NCBI RefSeq assembly: GCF_030704535.1
Contig: NC_081823.1
Coordinates: 9,017,001-9,081,000 of the forward strand
Origin: Vitis vinifera
Taxonomy: Eukaryota; Streptophyta; Magnoliopsida; Vitales; Vitaceae
DNA length: 64,000 nt
Reading direction: 5' to 3'
The position numbers and the translations under genes are program-made. This document shows, in pieces, positions 47,206-59,149 of the stretch (its first letter is position 1; every line of letters begins with the position of its first letter). The notes under the pieces are model-generated. The model was not told the origin of the DNA and ran no database searches. It saw only the letters and a program-made list of their open reading frames with translations.

Positions 47206-47519
47206 CCTAAGATATTATTATCCATTGGATATAATATTCAATGAAACCAAATCTCATTGGAAATAGAATACAAGAATATAGCATATTCTATTCCGACAAC
47301 CAAACATAGCCTATAAGTTTAACACGAGCTAGTAAGATTGATCTTAGTAGCTCCAAATAATAAACAACAGTATACACACTAGTTTTACATTGCAACAATT
47401 AAATAGTAATAACAACTTAAAACTATATCGAAATGAACAGTGTTCCTATCATATTCTAGTTGCATTGAATACAAATCTTATAAAAAGTGGATCAACAGAA
47501 ATTATTTTGAAATTAATCT

Positions 47520-47640
47520 GTATTTAATGTAACTTACAGTAATGATTGAGATATCAACTGGATCAACAACCAGTAATCCCCGCAAGAACAAGAACAAGAA
47601 TCATTGTTGAAGCAGTAGAAGCGGTTCCGGTCACAGACAA
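47520..47640 (-). pseudogene. PPR gene 3' tail fragment
   Basis: About 70 bp of coding end plus 3' flank matching the end of the intact PPR gene. The minus strand reads RNRFYCFN-like sequence, then SCGDYW. The terminal TAG is TTG here, and small insertions (CAAGAACAAGAACAAGAAT) disturb the frame. Beyond 47640 the match stops and the duplicated block begins, so the rest of the gene was lost in a rearrangement. Confidence 0.7.
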
Positions 47641-47659
47641 CTAACTTCAATGTCGAAGT

Positions 47660-48489
47660 GTTGCTTCAAGATCCATCCCAGGAGATATACTCATTTCTGT
47701 GTTAATAAATAAATCCATGGAATGCTGCGATTCCTGTACTTGCAAAGAGGAACAGAGAATTTGAGAAGGAAAAAAAATAATGGAAACAACATCGTAATCA
47801 AATCATCTTTCTCATCGCATTTCTCAAGAACAAAAAATAAAACGAATCAATCATCAAAAAAAGAAAAGCATTGATGCTCAACAACCAAATCAAACCATAT
47901 CTCAAGGGCAAAACAACAAGAAACAAGGGCAGAATAGCAAAATAATGAAGAAAGGGTGAAAGAGAGGCCGTTTAGATGTGCGTCACAATAACAACAAACT
48001 TATACCTGATATAATTCGAGCACATTCCGTGGATTTGAAGAAATCATTTCATCCATGGCAACACGAGTACCCGAAGAGGGTGGGTTTACGGAGGCACTGG
48101 AAGGTAGTCGGAGTGACGGTGGCGGCCGTTCGAAGGGTCGCCCACCATGGCGGAGAGGAGTTTCCGTGTGGTCTGTGACGAGGTGTAAGTTGTGCCCTGT
48201 GAGCCCCTGAAATTTCCCCCCAGCCTTTCCTTGCCCTTCTTCAGTAAAATATTTTTCTCCATATTTTTCCTTTTTGGCAAAAACTAAGGAAGATATTTAA
48301 AAAAAAAAAAAAACATTTTTCTTTCTATTTTTGCACTTTCGTGTCATCCAAACAATTATTTTTCAATTATTCGATTGAAATAATCAAATAATCCCAAATT
48401 TGTAATCTAATTCTATAACTTTTTCTAACCTGAAAAACCGGGTTTTTTTAGCTTAAAACAATGTTCTTCTATTTTTCTACCATTTCTTT
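47660..48489. other. Duplicated block upstream of OPT units (copy 3)
   Basis: A more diverged relative of 28320-29340 and 44560-45510 (TCAAGATCCATCCCAGGAGA, CATCCATGGCAACACGAGTAC, ATGGCGGAGAGGAG). It has higher GC content and looks least decayed, and a minus-strand reading (MVGDPSNGRHRHSDY) hints that the block came from the 5' end of an unidentified minus-strand gene. That idea is weak. No full gene is seen. Confidence 0.4.
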
Positions 48490-49196
48490 TCCTTTGACAT
48501 TTCTCAAGATCCAAACATGTCTTAGCCCTAATGCTGTGGTGTCATAGGACAGACAGAGTAAAAGTCCAGCCTGGTTTTATGTGACACAACACACAATTTC
48601 ATAAATTTTGAGGTTACGAGGCAAAATGACCAAGTCCCAAAAGGTTGCATTGGTGTCCAAGTTTATTCTAGGCCAGGAAAATGAATTCCCAGCCCATGAA
48701 TTAGGAAATGTATAATGTTGGCGACCAAGTCAGGAAAGTAGGGGCGATTTCCCCACCTGCATTTCTTCTATATCTGGGTTTTCTTGCACTGGAAAAGCAT
48801 TTTCCTGATAAGAAAATCTTGCTCTTAATGATGGGGGAATCCAAGAAAACAAGCAACAGGATTAATTCCAGAGTCATTTTAAGCAAACAAGAATTTTCCT
48901 TAATCATTCTTAAGTCAGAGGCTCAGACACCCCAGATTGTGAATTTTAACCATGAGAGATTCCATTCAGAAGAGAGGATGAAAGACAACTGTATAGAAAG
49001 GAAAATTTTAAATTTTCCTTTAATGAATATAATTCTATTTGTAAATGAGAAAATAGAATGTACAGAAAAGAAGAAATTCCAGCACTGTCTCATGCATTAA
49101 AATCCATCACATTAAGAACCATTGCCTAGAATCTTACTGTAAATCATATATATAGATATATTAATGAGTTTGTAGAACACATCACAGGGGAGAGAA
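48490..49196 (+). promoter_or_regulatory. OPT-C upstream region
   Basis: Conserved with the region before OPT-B (AAAAGTCCAGCCTGGTTTTA, AATGAATTCCCAGCCCATGA) and carrying TATATATAG about 45 nt before the ATG. It may still direct transcription of the pseudogene behind it. Confidence 0.45.
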
Positions 49197-52100
49197 ATGG
49201 CAGAACCTCAAGGTGACAATCAGCTGAAGCCCCCGGAGATGCAACACTTGGACATTGAAGTTACTGGTATGCATTCCTCAAGAAAATAGTCTTTCTTGTT
49301 TCTTTTTCCAGCGAAGATGAACCTGAAAGTATCAATAAACAAGTTGAATTGTTTTTGTACATCCAAGAGTAGAATGATCAAAGAAGTGAAGGAAGCAGGG
49401 ATACTAACCATGTTGTGATTGGTTGAAGCAGGGGATGAAGAGGCACAGATGATACAACAGAGCCTGTTCTGACATTCAGGACATGGGTGCTTGGTATATT
49501 AGCCTGTGTGACTCTATCCTTTGTGAACCAATTCTTTGCTTATCGCCGGAATCAACTAAGCATTACATCATTCCCAGCACAGATAGTTACCCTGCCACTG
49601 GAAGTTTATGGCTGCAACGCTCCCAACTAAACAGATCAGAGTCTCATTCACAAAGTGGTCGTTTTCATTGAACCCGGCCTTTTAACATGAAGGAGCATGT
49701 GTTGATCACCATGTTTGCCAACTCCGGATCAGGTGGTGTTAATGCAGTTAATATCATTACAAATGTCATGGCTTTCTACAGAAGGAGTCTCAACCCAGGA
49801 GCAGCATTTTTGCTATCACAAACCACTCAAGTAGGTTTGGTCTTTCTATTGTCAATTCAATTTGTAAATCATTCAGATTGAACCAAACGGCCGAGCCAGT
49901 TAGTGCCTGGGGGGCACACCCCTGAAAATGTTAAAACAAAGAAAAACTACCCACCCTCACCCCAACACCACTGGGTCCGCCACTCATTGATGGCCCTGGT
50001 TTCCAACCTTAGGACTTCTTTCATCATTGAGAATTTTTGTTTTTCATACCATTAATCCAACTTTATCACATTCACCATCATTTTTGCATTCTTGTTTGTG
50101 TGGACATTGTACTGCTTATTTTACAACATTCAATCAACTAATTTTATATCTTGCTCATGTTTTACACCTACTGCTTATTTTCTATTTTCTGCTTATATAT
50201 CAATCAATTCAATATATTAATATCTCTCATTAACTATAATAGTTTCCCTTCTTCTGTTGAATTCAGTTGCTTGGCTATGGATGGGCTGGCCTGTTCAGAA
50301 AATACCTAGTGGACTCCCCCCTATATGTGGTGGCCAGCAAATATGGTCCAAGTCTCTCTCTTCAGGTTCATCTCTCTCCCTTCCTCTCCCTGTCTCTCTC
50401 ACTCTCCCTCCCTCTCTCCCTCTCATTCTCATGAAAAGGGTTTTTGTTGAATTGCAGGACCTTGCATGAAAAAGAAAAAAAGCAAAGGAGGAGTCACAAG
50501 GCTGCAATTTTTTGTCATAGTGTTCATTTCAAGCTTTGCCTACTACCTGGTCCCAAGCTACTTGTTTCCTACCATCAGTGCCATCTCCATTGTTTGTTTG
50601 ATTTGGAAGAACTCCATCACTGCCCAGCAGATTGGTTCAGGCCTCAGTGGCATGGGCCTTGGATCTTTTGGGATTGACTGGTCCACAGTTGCTAGTTTCT
50701 TAGGAAGTCCTTTAGCCACCCCTGGATTTGCCATCATTAATATTCTTGCTGGGTTTGTCCTTATTATGTATGTTATACTTCCCATTTCCTACTATAGAAA
50801 TGCATCTCATGCCAAGAGATTCCCCATCTCCTCACCCCACACCTTCGATTCAAATGGTCAGAAATACGTCACCAGAATTTTGGACCCAAAAACTTTCTCA
50901 ATCGACCTAGCTGGATACAATGCTTATAGCAAACTTTATCTCAGTGTCTTCTTTGCATTCACATATGGGATTAGTTTTGCAACTCTAACAGCTGCTATCT
51001 CACATGTTGGGCTCTTCCATGGAAAGTAGGTCTCTCTAACATTGTTAACCTTGTCTCCAATCCATTTTCTAGACATTCCTTGTTGACCTCACATTCTTCT
51101 CATGGTTTTCCCACCCAAAAAAAATGTTTAGAACAATTTGGCAAATGTGGAGTAAGACAAGGGCAGCAGTAGGAGATCAGTTTGGAGATATGCATACGAG
51201 ACTGATGAAGAAGAACTATAAAATAGTCCCTCAATGGTGGTTTTTTATAATTTTGACTATACTGCTTGGCCTTGCATTCCTTGCCTGTGAAGGTTTTAAC
51301 AAGCAGCTTCAACTACCTTGGTGGGGAATTCCTCCATGTTGTGCCTTGGCACTATTTTTCACCTTACCCATTGGGATAATAACAGCCACGACAAACCAGG
51401 CAAGTTCTTTTACAGGGGTTTTGTTATTTTTTGTATGACATGTTGAACTTTTGAACCAGAACACCAAGTAAGAAGCCATTCCTAATTCTAAGGTGTTGAT
51501 TTGCAGCAACCAGGGTTAAATGTGATCACACAGCTGATTATTGGATACGTATACCCAGGGAAGCCTCTTGAAAATGCAACTTTCAAGACCTATGGCTATA
51601 TCAGCATGGTGCAGGCACTCACATTTCTCAGTGATTTCAAATTAGGTCACTACATGAAGGTCCCACCCTGATCCATGTTTCTTGTTCCGGTAAATCATAC
51701 CAACAAATAGGCTTATTTCTCAGTTTCTTACTTTGAATTCCAACTTAAGTGTTTTAGTTTGGATTTTTGTCTGTTTAGTTAGTTGGAACTTTGGTTGCTT
51801 CAAGTGCCTACTTTGGCACAGCATGGTGGCTTCTTACAAGCGTAGAAAATATCTGCCAACCAGACTTGCTACCAGAAGGAAGTCCTTGGACATGCCCTGG
51901 TGATGATGTTTTCTTCAATGCTTCAGTCATATGGGGAGTTGCAGGTCCACCAAGAATGTTTGCAAGGTTGGGGCTCTACCCAGAGATGAATTGGTTTTTC
52001 CTTGTGGGCCTGCTTGCCTCAGTTCCAGTGTGGCTCTTGTCCCTCAAATACCCCAACAAAAAATGGATCAAACTTATCAACATGCCCATTATATTTGGAG

Positions 52101-52399
52101 CTACAGGAAACATGCCGCCGGCTAAATCTGTGCACCTTTTTATGTGGGGAGCAGTGGGACTTGACTTCAATTTCTATGTTAACAGAGTGTACAAGAACTG
52201 GTGGGCTAAGCACACTTATGTCTTATCAGCAGCTTTGGATGCTGGGGTTGCCTTTATGGGAATAATTGTTTTCTTTGCCCTTCAAACTAAAGGTATTTAT
52301 GGTGTGGGTTGGTGGGGTTTGGAAGCAGATGACCATTACCCACTGGCTTCATGCTCTACAGCACCAGGGATAGTGGTTGATGGTTGTCCTACTTTGTGA
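49197..52399 (+). pseudogene. Oligopeptide transporter, OPT family (copy C, disabled)
   Basis: All seven exons are recognisable: 49197-49266, 49432-49830, 50267-50365, 50458-51025, 51132-51399, 51507-51689 and 51779-52399. Exon 2 lacks 43 nt just after its start and has two further 2-nt losses. Exon 3 has one extra C. Exon 4 lacks 2 nt in the lysine-rich stretch. In exon 6 the arginine codon CGA of KIPPR is TGA (51669-51671), and the last codon before the donor is changed (CCG|GTAAAT). Exon 7 is fully open (207 codons). Intron 5 has a textbook GC donor (CAG|GCAAGT). By these breaks it cannot make a full transporter. It is more diverged from A and B than those are from each other. Confidence 0.92.
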
Positions 52400-53137
52400 G
52401 GAATGGAAATGTGTGAATGTAGATGGTTGCAAATTGGTATTCTTCTTTCTATGCATTTTAATGGCGTCTATGGTGTGAAGTTCCATTAGGAACAAGACCT
52501 TGAATATTACTACATGTTTTCTTTTTATATTCTTATTTTTCTGTAATTCAAGGACTTGATTTCAATTCAATTGATTTAAAAGGAAAGATGCAGAGTGCAA
52601 AAGAAAAAAGAAAGACGTTCAAGAATGTGAGAAAGATACTATGATTATGTTTAGTAGGCTCGATGTTAGGTGGAATAGAATAAAGGATTGGATAATATAT
52701 TCTCTTCTATATTTAGCTAACAATGAGATAGGATATGTTATCTCATATTTGATTATCTTACTTCATATGAATCATAAATGAAAAAAATCATTAAGTTTTT
52801 TATTTGAAAATGCAATATTTTTATTTATAAAACTTAGAATATTTTAGTTACTAATATTATTACTAAAATTTAAAAATTATCTGCTCGAAAATAAATTATG
52901 AAAAGATCTTCAAATAATGCTAAATAATACCAAACATATGGAATTAATATATTTTTTTATTTGAAACATAACTTAATATCAGGATGAAATATATTTTCTA
53001 TTTAATTTTTATTCACAAATCAAACACTAGCATGATATTACATTGGATATAATATCCTAAGATATCATTAACTATCGGATATAATATCCAATGAAAAGTA
53101 TGTATATAATATTCCATCAGCAAACAAGACAGCCTAT
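52400..53137. other. Spacer between OPT-C and the PPR gene
   Basis: 3' UTR-like sequence, then AT-rich DNA collinear with 46209-47310. It carries the empty SINE site (AATATCCTAAGATATCATTA, about 53050-53070). No gene is seen. Confidence 0.6.
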
Positions 53138-53460
53138 GGCTATGTTTGGTTCCAAGAAAATTTGAGGAAGAATATGTGGTAAAGAAAGTAGAAAGGAAAA
53201 GTGGAAGGAAAGAAAAAATGAAGGAAAAAAAAAATAGATTTAAAGTCAATAAATTATTTTTATGTGCTACTTCATACTCATTTCACTTGTTTTAACTCAT
53301 CAATATAAAGATTAAATAATTTGAAAATGCATAAATTTCTAATTAATCTTAATTATATTTTATTTTCTTTGGTATTTTCCTTAGGATAACCAAACATGAG
53401 AAAATCACTTTACTTAGCATTTTTTCTTTCCTTATTACTTTTCGGGAACAAAACATAACC
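53138..53460. mobile_element. MITE with GGCTATGTTTGGTT-type ends
   Basis: Begins GGCTATGTTTGGTTCCAAGA and ends CGGGAACAAAACATAACC, imperfect inverted ends as in 2208-2585. Interior AT-rich and non-coding (TCTAATTAATCTTAATTATA). The TSD is unclear. Confidence 0.5.
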
Positions 53461-53746
53461 TAGAGGTTTTAACACAAGCTTGTAAGATTGATATTGGTAG
53501 CTACAAATAATAACCAACAAAATATACACTAGTTTTATACTGCAACAATGAATAGCAAAGATATGTATTAAATAGTAATAAAAACTTAAAACCGTGTCGA
53601 AATGAACAGTATTCCCATCATATTCTGGTTGCATAGAATAGAAATATAATAAAAAGTGGATCAAGAGCAATTATTCATTAAGTTTATCTAAATTAGCCTC
53701 TATATAATGAAACTTACAGTAATGATCGAGGTATCAATTGGATCAA

Positions 53747-55645
53747 CTACCAGTAGTCCCTGCAAGAACAAGAATTATCATTGAAGCAGTGGAAGCGATT
53801 CCGGTCACGGACGACTATCTCTCTATTAACAATTGCTGATATCAATTTGAAAGCAGAATGGCAGTCCTCACAGATACGAAGATTCTTCATAATTCTAATC
53901 GGTGTTTCAGCTGGTGTGTTCATTAGCCCAAAAACCAGGGCTAGTTTCTCACTGTGGCGAGACACAAATTTCACCTTCTCACCCTCTTCTATGTCCAGCA
54001 GAACCACTGAAGTGTTTGGCACATATCCTTTTAGCCTCATTTCTTCCAGCAGCTCTTCCCACCTCTGGAATATCTGCTCTGTGTCAGGATGGCTCTCCTC
54101 CCCAGCCACAAACTCATGGACCACCCCATCTACTGTGATTGAACTCCACCCAGGTGTTTTCTTCACTTGTCGATCTTTCATGAACTTCCTTACTCTTGCT
54201 GTGTCTTCCCATCGTCCTGCTTCGGCATAGATGTTTGATAACACCACATAGTATCCATCATTAAGTGGGTCCAATTCAAGAAGGTGTTTGATTGCTTCTT
54301 CTGCCATTTCAACATTTTTGTGTACCCTACATGCCCCAAGGAGAGCACCCCACACAACCCCATTTGGCTTCATTGGCATGTTCAAGATGAACTCGTGGGC
54401 CTCATGAAGGAGCCCTGCCCTACTCAGAAGATCAACCATACAACCATAATGCTCAATCTGGGGAATTATTCCATAATCTCTAGTCATGCTGGCAAAGAAT
54501 CTGCGCCCCTCACTTATCAACCCCATGTGACTACAAGCATGCAAGAGTCCAATGAAAGTGACCCCATTGGGCTCAATGCCCACCTGGGACATATCAGAGA
54601 AGAGTCTTAGAGCTTCCTCAGCTCGTCCATGCATTGCCAGCCCTCCAATCATGGCTGACCATGACACAACAGTTCGCTCTTCCATCTCTTCAAAAACTTT
54701 ACACGCTTCCTCCAAGCATCCACATTTTACATACATATCAATTAGAGTATTAGAAATACGGACATTCCTCTTAAACCCATGTCGATTTGAGTACTCATGA
54801 ATCCTCATGCCCAAATCAAGTGCACCCAAATCAGCACAAGCAGCAAGCACAGCCACCACTGTCACCTCATTACACTTCACCCCCGCTTCTTCCATCTTTG
54901 CAAAAAGATGAATAGCTTCCTTTGCCTTCCCACACTGAACATAACCTGCAATCATAGAAGTCCATGACCTCACATTTCTCTCAGGCATCCGGGAAAATAA
55001 ATCATACGCCCCTTCATGGTCTCCCTGCTTTATCAATTGGGCTATCATTATATTCCATGTCACAACGTCTCTTTGTGGCATTTTCTCAAACAACAACCGT
55101 GCTTCCCCCATCTCCCCACAAGAAGCATACAAATGAACAATCATGTTTTGCAAATACAAATTGGACCGAAATCCGACTTTCTCTACAACCCCATGAAGAA
55201 TTCTACCATTTGAAAGGTCCAATAGATTCAAACAAGCCCTGAGAACAGAAGAACAAGTGAAAGTATCCGGGCAAACATCATACTGGCGCAACCTATAAAA
55301 AAGCATAATTGCATCGATTGGAGAATCCCCTTCAGCTAAGGCTTTCAAACAAGAATTCCATACAAAAGTCTCAGGTTTTTGCTTTTCGACGCACTTGAAA
55401 ATTTGTTGAGCATAGTGGAAGGAAGGAGTGAAAGCGCAAACAAGGCCAACTCGAGTAAGGGGGAGGATTGATAGAGGAGCGTTGGTTTTGATGATCTGAG
55501 CGTGGACTTGTCTGAGCTCAAATGGAGAGTTGAAGTTGCGGAGAAGATCAATTTTGAGGGTTTCTGAAGATTGAGGTTTTACGTTATGGATTTGATTACG
55601 GTTTGGGGATTGAGGGATGGGGAATGAAGATAGAGCGAAAAGCAT
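53747..55645 (-). CDS. DYW-type pentatricopeptide repeat protein (intact)
   Basis: Intronless 632-codon gene. PLS-type PPR repeats run from about residue 93 to 430 (for example VVTWNIMIAQLIKQGDHEGA, WTSMIAGYVQCGKAKEA and NTLIDMYVKCGCLEEA). An E motif follows at about 432-500 (WGALLGACRVHKNVEMAEEA), then E+ and DYW. The DYW cytidine-deaminase-like domain has HSE at 564-566, C592-x2-C595-H596, H619 and C626/C628, and the classical C-terminal DYW. Known members bind organellar RNA sequence-specifically and perform C-to-U editing in mitochondria or plastids. The first 40 residues are compatible with an organelle transit peptide; the RNA target is unknown. The start is the first ATG of the frame. 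Partial copies of this gene accompany the other OPT units. Confidence 0.93.
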   Translation of the reverse strand: MLFALSSFPIPQSPNRNQIHNVKPQSSETLKIDLLRNFNSPFELRQVHAQIIKTNAPLSILPLTRVGLVCAFTPSFHYAQQIFKCVEKQKPETFVWNSCLKALAEGDSPIDAIMLFYRLRQYDVCPDTFTCSSVLRACLNLLDLSNGRILHGVVEKVGFRSNLYLQNMIVHLYASCGEMGEARLLFEKMPQRDVVTWNIMIAQLIKQGDHEGAYDLFSRMPERNVRSWTSMIAGYVQCGKAKEAIHLFAKMEEAGVKCNEVTVVAVLAACADLGALDLGMRIHEYSNRHGFKRNVRISNTLIDMYVKCGCLEEACKVFEEMEERTVVSWSAMIGGLAMHGRAEEALRLFSDMSQVGIEPNGVTFIGLLHACSHMGLISEGRRFFASMTRDYGIIPQIEHYGCMVDLLSRAGLLHEAHEFILNMPMKPNGVVWGALLGACRVHKNVEMAEEAIKHLLELDPLNDGYYVVLSNIYAEAGRWEDTARVRKFMKDRQVKKTPGWSSITVDGVVHEFVAGEESHPDTEQIFQRWEELLEEMRLKGYVPNTSVVLLDIEEGEKVKFVSRHSEKLALVFGLMNTPAETPIRIMKNLRICEDCHSAFKLISAIVNREIVVRDRNRFHCFNDNSCSCRDYW

Positions 55646-56970
55646 CTTCGCGGTTTGCTGATAACGACTTTTTGAATTATTTCGTAACTGTCATATGAAA
55701 ATTTTAGAGGAATTGGAATGTGAATTCCGTTGCTGGAGTGGCCTGTGCCTTCAATTCCCGCGGGAATTCCAGTTCAAACGGCGTATGACTTTTATTTCCT
55801 GTGCTCTTTCGTTTTCTTCTAATTTCACTTTTTGATTAAAAAAAAAATTTTGATCAAGTTTGGTTTTTCTCTTGCAATTAACACATTTTTTGAAAAATAT
55901 TTAGTCAATAACAAAATTCAATTTAATATTTTAAAACCTAAACCCCATTCGCTTAAAAATCTACTATGAAAAATTTTTAGACTTCGCCTATTTCGAAATG
56001 TTTTAATGTTATTTAATTAAAAGAGACGATATAATCTTAAATTTATAAATTTAATCTTTCACATATTTGATCCTAAAAATGATCAATTTTTTTATAAAAA
56101 TATATTTCACATTTTTTTGTAAAAATAATCTTCTCCACTCAAATTTATACAAAAATAATCCAAATAATGAAGGTTATTTATGTAAAAAATGAATTACTTT
56201 TCGAGTTCAAACATAATAGAGATAACTTCAATAAATTTAGGATTATTTCATTTTTTAAATAAAATAATATTATTTTAAATTTCTAATTTTATATAAGGAT
56301 TTTTTAGTTGTTGGAGAGTAGACGTGATCAAAGGTTAAGGGGAAGACAAAATGAAGTTAAAAGCGAAAGTCGATAGAAAAAAAAATTGATAATAATCCCA
56401 ATTTAAAAAGACCTCTCAAACTCAAGGAAAATGGGCAATATTCATAGGCAAACTTAAAATATTACATAACAATTTGCTTTTTTTCGTATATATATTGTCA
56501 TTATTGGTTGTTTTGAATCAAATGATTATCACGATTTTAAAATATGTTTATATAGTTATATATATATATATATATATATAATGTCAAGAATTGATTCTCG
56601 TGAGGAGTGAAGAATCAATTAGAACACTAACCCTAACCCTTACTCCTACAAGGGGTTGAAGAAGATTGATTGTGATATAAGAAGAATATAATGATATTCT
56701 TAAAAAATTATTTGAAAAAAAAAACTGAAAAAAAGTATTTGAGATTTTTTTTTCTCTTCATTATCAAAAACTGAAAAAATAAAAATAAAAAGAACCCAAA
56801 AAAAGAAAAAAGTGAGGGCTTTGATTTGAAAAGTTGAAAAAAAAAAATTATCATTTGCTTCCAAATTTAGAGTTAATCAAATTATATATATATATATATA
56901 TATATGTAGTTTTAAAGCATCTAAATATTCATATAAAAATCTGATTCTACTTTAGGCATTAATAAATTTA
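55646..56970. other. PPR 5' flank and AT-rich spacer
   Basis: The first about 130 bp are the upstream region of the PPR gene, and a similar sequence occurs near 950-1035. The rest is AT-rich with (TA)n runs at about 56560-56580 and 56884-56906 and a short ACTAACCCTAACCCTTAC stretch. No gene or RNA gene is seen. Confidence 0.55.
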
Positions 56971-57634
56971 GATGGGAGAATTATCTTTTGGGGGTAGATG
57001 GGCCCCCAAATTAACAAAAGGTTCATATAACTCTTCAAATTGAGTTGAAGGATATGAAATAGTAACGGACAAATATACCATTTAAGAACATATATAAAAT
57101 ATTTTATAAAATTAAGTTAAATAATTTTTTTTCAATAATTTTTTTTCAAAAATACTAAATTAAATAAAAGTAGTTTTCAAAAATATTAAATTAAATAATT
57201 TTTTTTTCAAAAATATTAAATTAATTTTTTTTTTCAAAAATATTAAATTAAATTAAAGTATTTAAAAAAATATTAAATTAAATATTTTTTTTAATATTAA
57301 ATTAATAAATTTATTTTTTTAAAATATTAAATTAAATAAATTTATTTTTAAAAAATATTAAATTAAATAAAAGTATTTTAAAAAATATTAAATTACATAA
57401 AAGTATTTTTTAAATATTAAATTAAATCAAAATTATTAAATTAAATAAAAGTATTTTTCAAAAATATTAATTTTTTTTTTTCAAAATCAACAAAGGGCAC
57501 TTTTGGAAATACTGAAGGATGATATCCTTCAACTCAATTTCCATACTTTCATTGGGTCTTAGGCTCAATTTGAAGAGTTACATGGACCTTTTGTTAATTT
57601 AAGGGTCCATCTAGCCCCAAAACATAATTCTCCC
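56971..57634. mobile_element. Mutator-like MITE with 9-bp TSD
   Basis: A perfect 9-bp duplication ATAAATTTA lies at 56962-56970 and 57635-57643. The inverted ends extend about 85 bp: the left reads GGGAGAATTATCTTTTGGGG then CAAATTAACAAAAGGTTCAT, and the right inward reads GGGAGAATTATGTTTTGGGG then TTAACAAAAGGTCCAT. The interior is tandem AAATATTAAATTAAAT-type low-complexity DNA without coding capacity. A 9-bp TSD with long TIRs fits Mutator-derived MITEs. Confidence 0.75.
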
Positions 57635-57643
57635 ATAAATTTA

Positions 57644-58683
57644 TTTCAAATTAAAAAATTAAAATTATGTTCAAATATTTAGACCAGATCTATATTGGAT
57701 CAAAAAGAAATATACGAGTGTCAATTAGTCAAATGGTTAAGATGGCTTGCTGCATGTTTGGGTGGTGTGTTTTTGGGTTTAGGTGCTTGCTACGTTTTGG
57801 AGTTTACATCAATGAGCTTTTAGATTCCATTTACCAAGACCGAATACAATATTGTTGAGATACAAAACTGAATCCAATCAACCCACCTCTGCCCCATTTT
57901 TATGGGGCATACAGGGAACTTACAAGCTACTTGTAGCCCATCTCAGATAATTCAGACAATTTTCCCAAAAATAAACTCAATTCTAAACCATCAATAAGCC
58001 ATACCAACCATGGTCCTATCATGCTACAGCAAAGATGGCACACAAATGTAGGAAGGATATAACCTGACCAAAACTTTTTAAGTCTCTAAAGCAGAGTAGA
58101 TGATTGAAGAGTATCAATATTATCATCTTAATGTTGATTGTAGAGGGCACTTTAATTCTTTCCAAATATCCTAAGTCTAACCCATTCTACGCAAACTCCT
58201 TATGGTCTATAACCTATGCCATGCAAACCCTGAAAATCAAGAGCTCTTCTCTCAAGTCATCCATCTATAGATTATCAAAATGCACAAACCATGCAAGGAC
58301 CCTTGAAATGGCAACTCTCTTGCCATTTCATTAGCTACCTCTTAATTTTTTTGCCTCCAACTCGGTCCTTTAGTACTAGATTATCTTCATGGTTAAGAAA
58401 TAAAGGAAGTAACATGGAATGCAGCTTCTACACATGCCATGGAAAAAAGAAAACCACCCAAATATGTCATTGGAAACATTTTAACAAAAGAATAATATTT
58501 CATTCCCTGTCTAAGACCAGAAACTTCGAGTAAAATGTTATGATAAAGAAACAACTGAGTTTCTTCTCTCCAGTTGATAAGTCATCTTTCAAAATCCAGT
58601 TCAAGCAATGAGTTACGCACCAACAACAACCCCTTGCCATAAATAGATGCTGTGGGAAAAATGCTGAACGCTCATAGCAAATA
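57644..58683. other. Spacer without a recognised gene
   Basis: Moderately AT-rich DNA. Several short open frames on the plus strand (57667-57858, 58104-58334, 58291-58533) lack recognisable domains. It probably includes the 3' flank of the minus-strand exons at 58684-58966. Confidence 0.45.
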
Positions 58684-58966
58684 TTACTTGAAGAGTTCTG
58701 GGTTCAGCCAATCCCTGTAAGGAGGAAGAAAGATTGTATCAGATCAAAAATGAAGGAAATAACTCTAGAAATAGAGAGGGAAGCACAGAAGGTTCTTACT
58801 TGCTAATGTCATCAAGGTGGTCATCAAAATCTATGATATCCTGCCATTTCTCTGAGGCAATATAATCCAAGAGGACTACATTGGCTGATGGCTCCTTGAT
58901 GGTCAGCTGGCTGCTTCCATCTGATCCAGCATGCCTCCAGTTCTTGGATGCATCCTTTGTGTAAAG
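58684..58966 (-). pseudogene. Two-exon 3' end of an unrecognised gene
   Basis: The minus strand shows an acceptor (TTGTCCAG) before 58966, an open exon to 58800 with donor GTAAGAACC, an intron of 85 nt ending CTTACAG, and a final 31-nt exon to the stop at 58684-58686. The spliced end reads EKWQDIIDFDDHLDDIS joined to KDWLNPELFK, which is coherent. Exon phases fit. No upstream exons are evident: the next sequence on this strand is PDS5-like. It may be the end of a gene fused to or left behind by the PDS5 copy. I do not recognise the family. Confidence 0.4.
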
Positions 58967-59149
58967 CTGGACAATGAGGTGCAAGAAAAGAAAAGGTTAA
59001 GCTTGGTTACAAAAAAATTCCAGGAACAATAATTAAAAACTTAAGTCTGATAAAAAAAAATAATTAAAAACTTAAGTCAGGTTGTCTACATAACGCCAGA
59101 AAAAAATAAATTAGTTAAAAAAGAAGGATGAGGATCACCCTGCACAGGG

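Noticed and set aside
56620..56645. Telomere-like AACCCTAACCCTTAC
   Set aside because: Only about two degenerate units; chance or a trace repeat, not an interstitial telomere tract.
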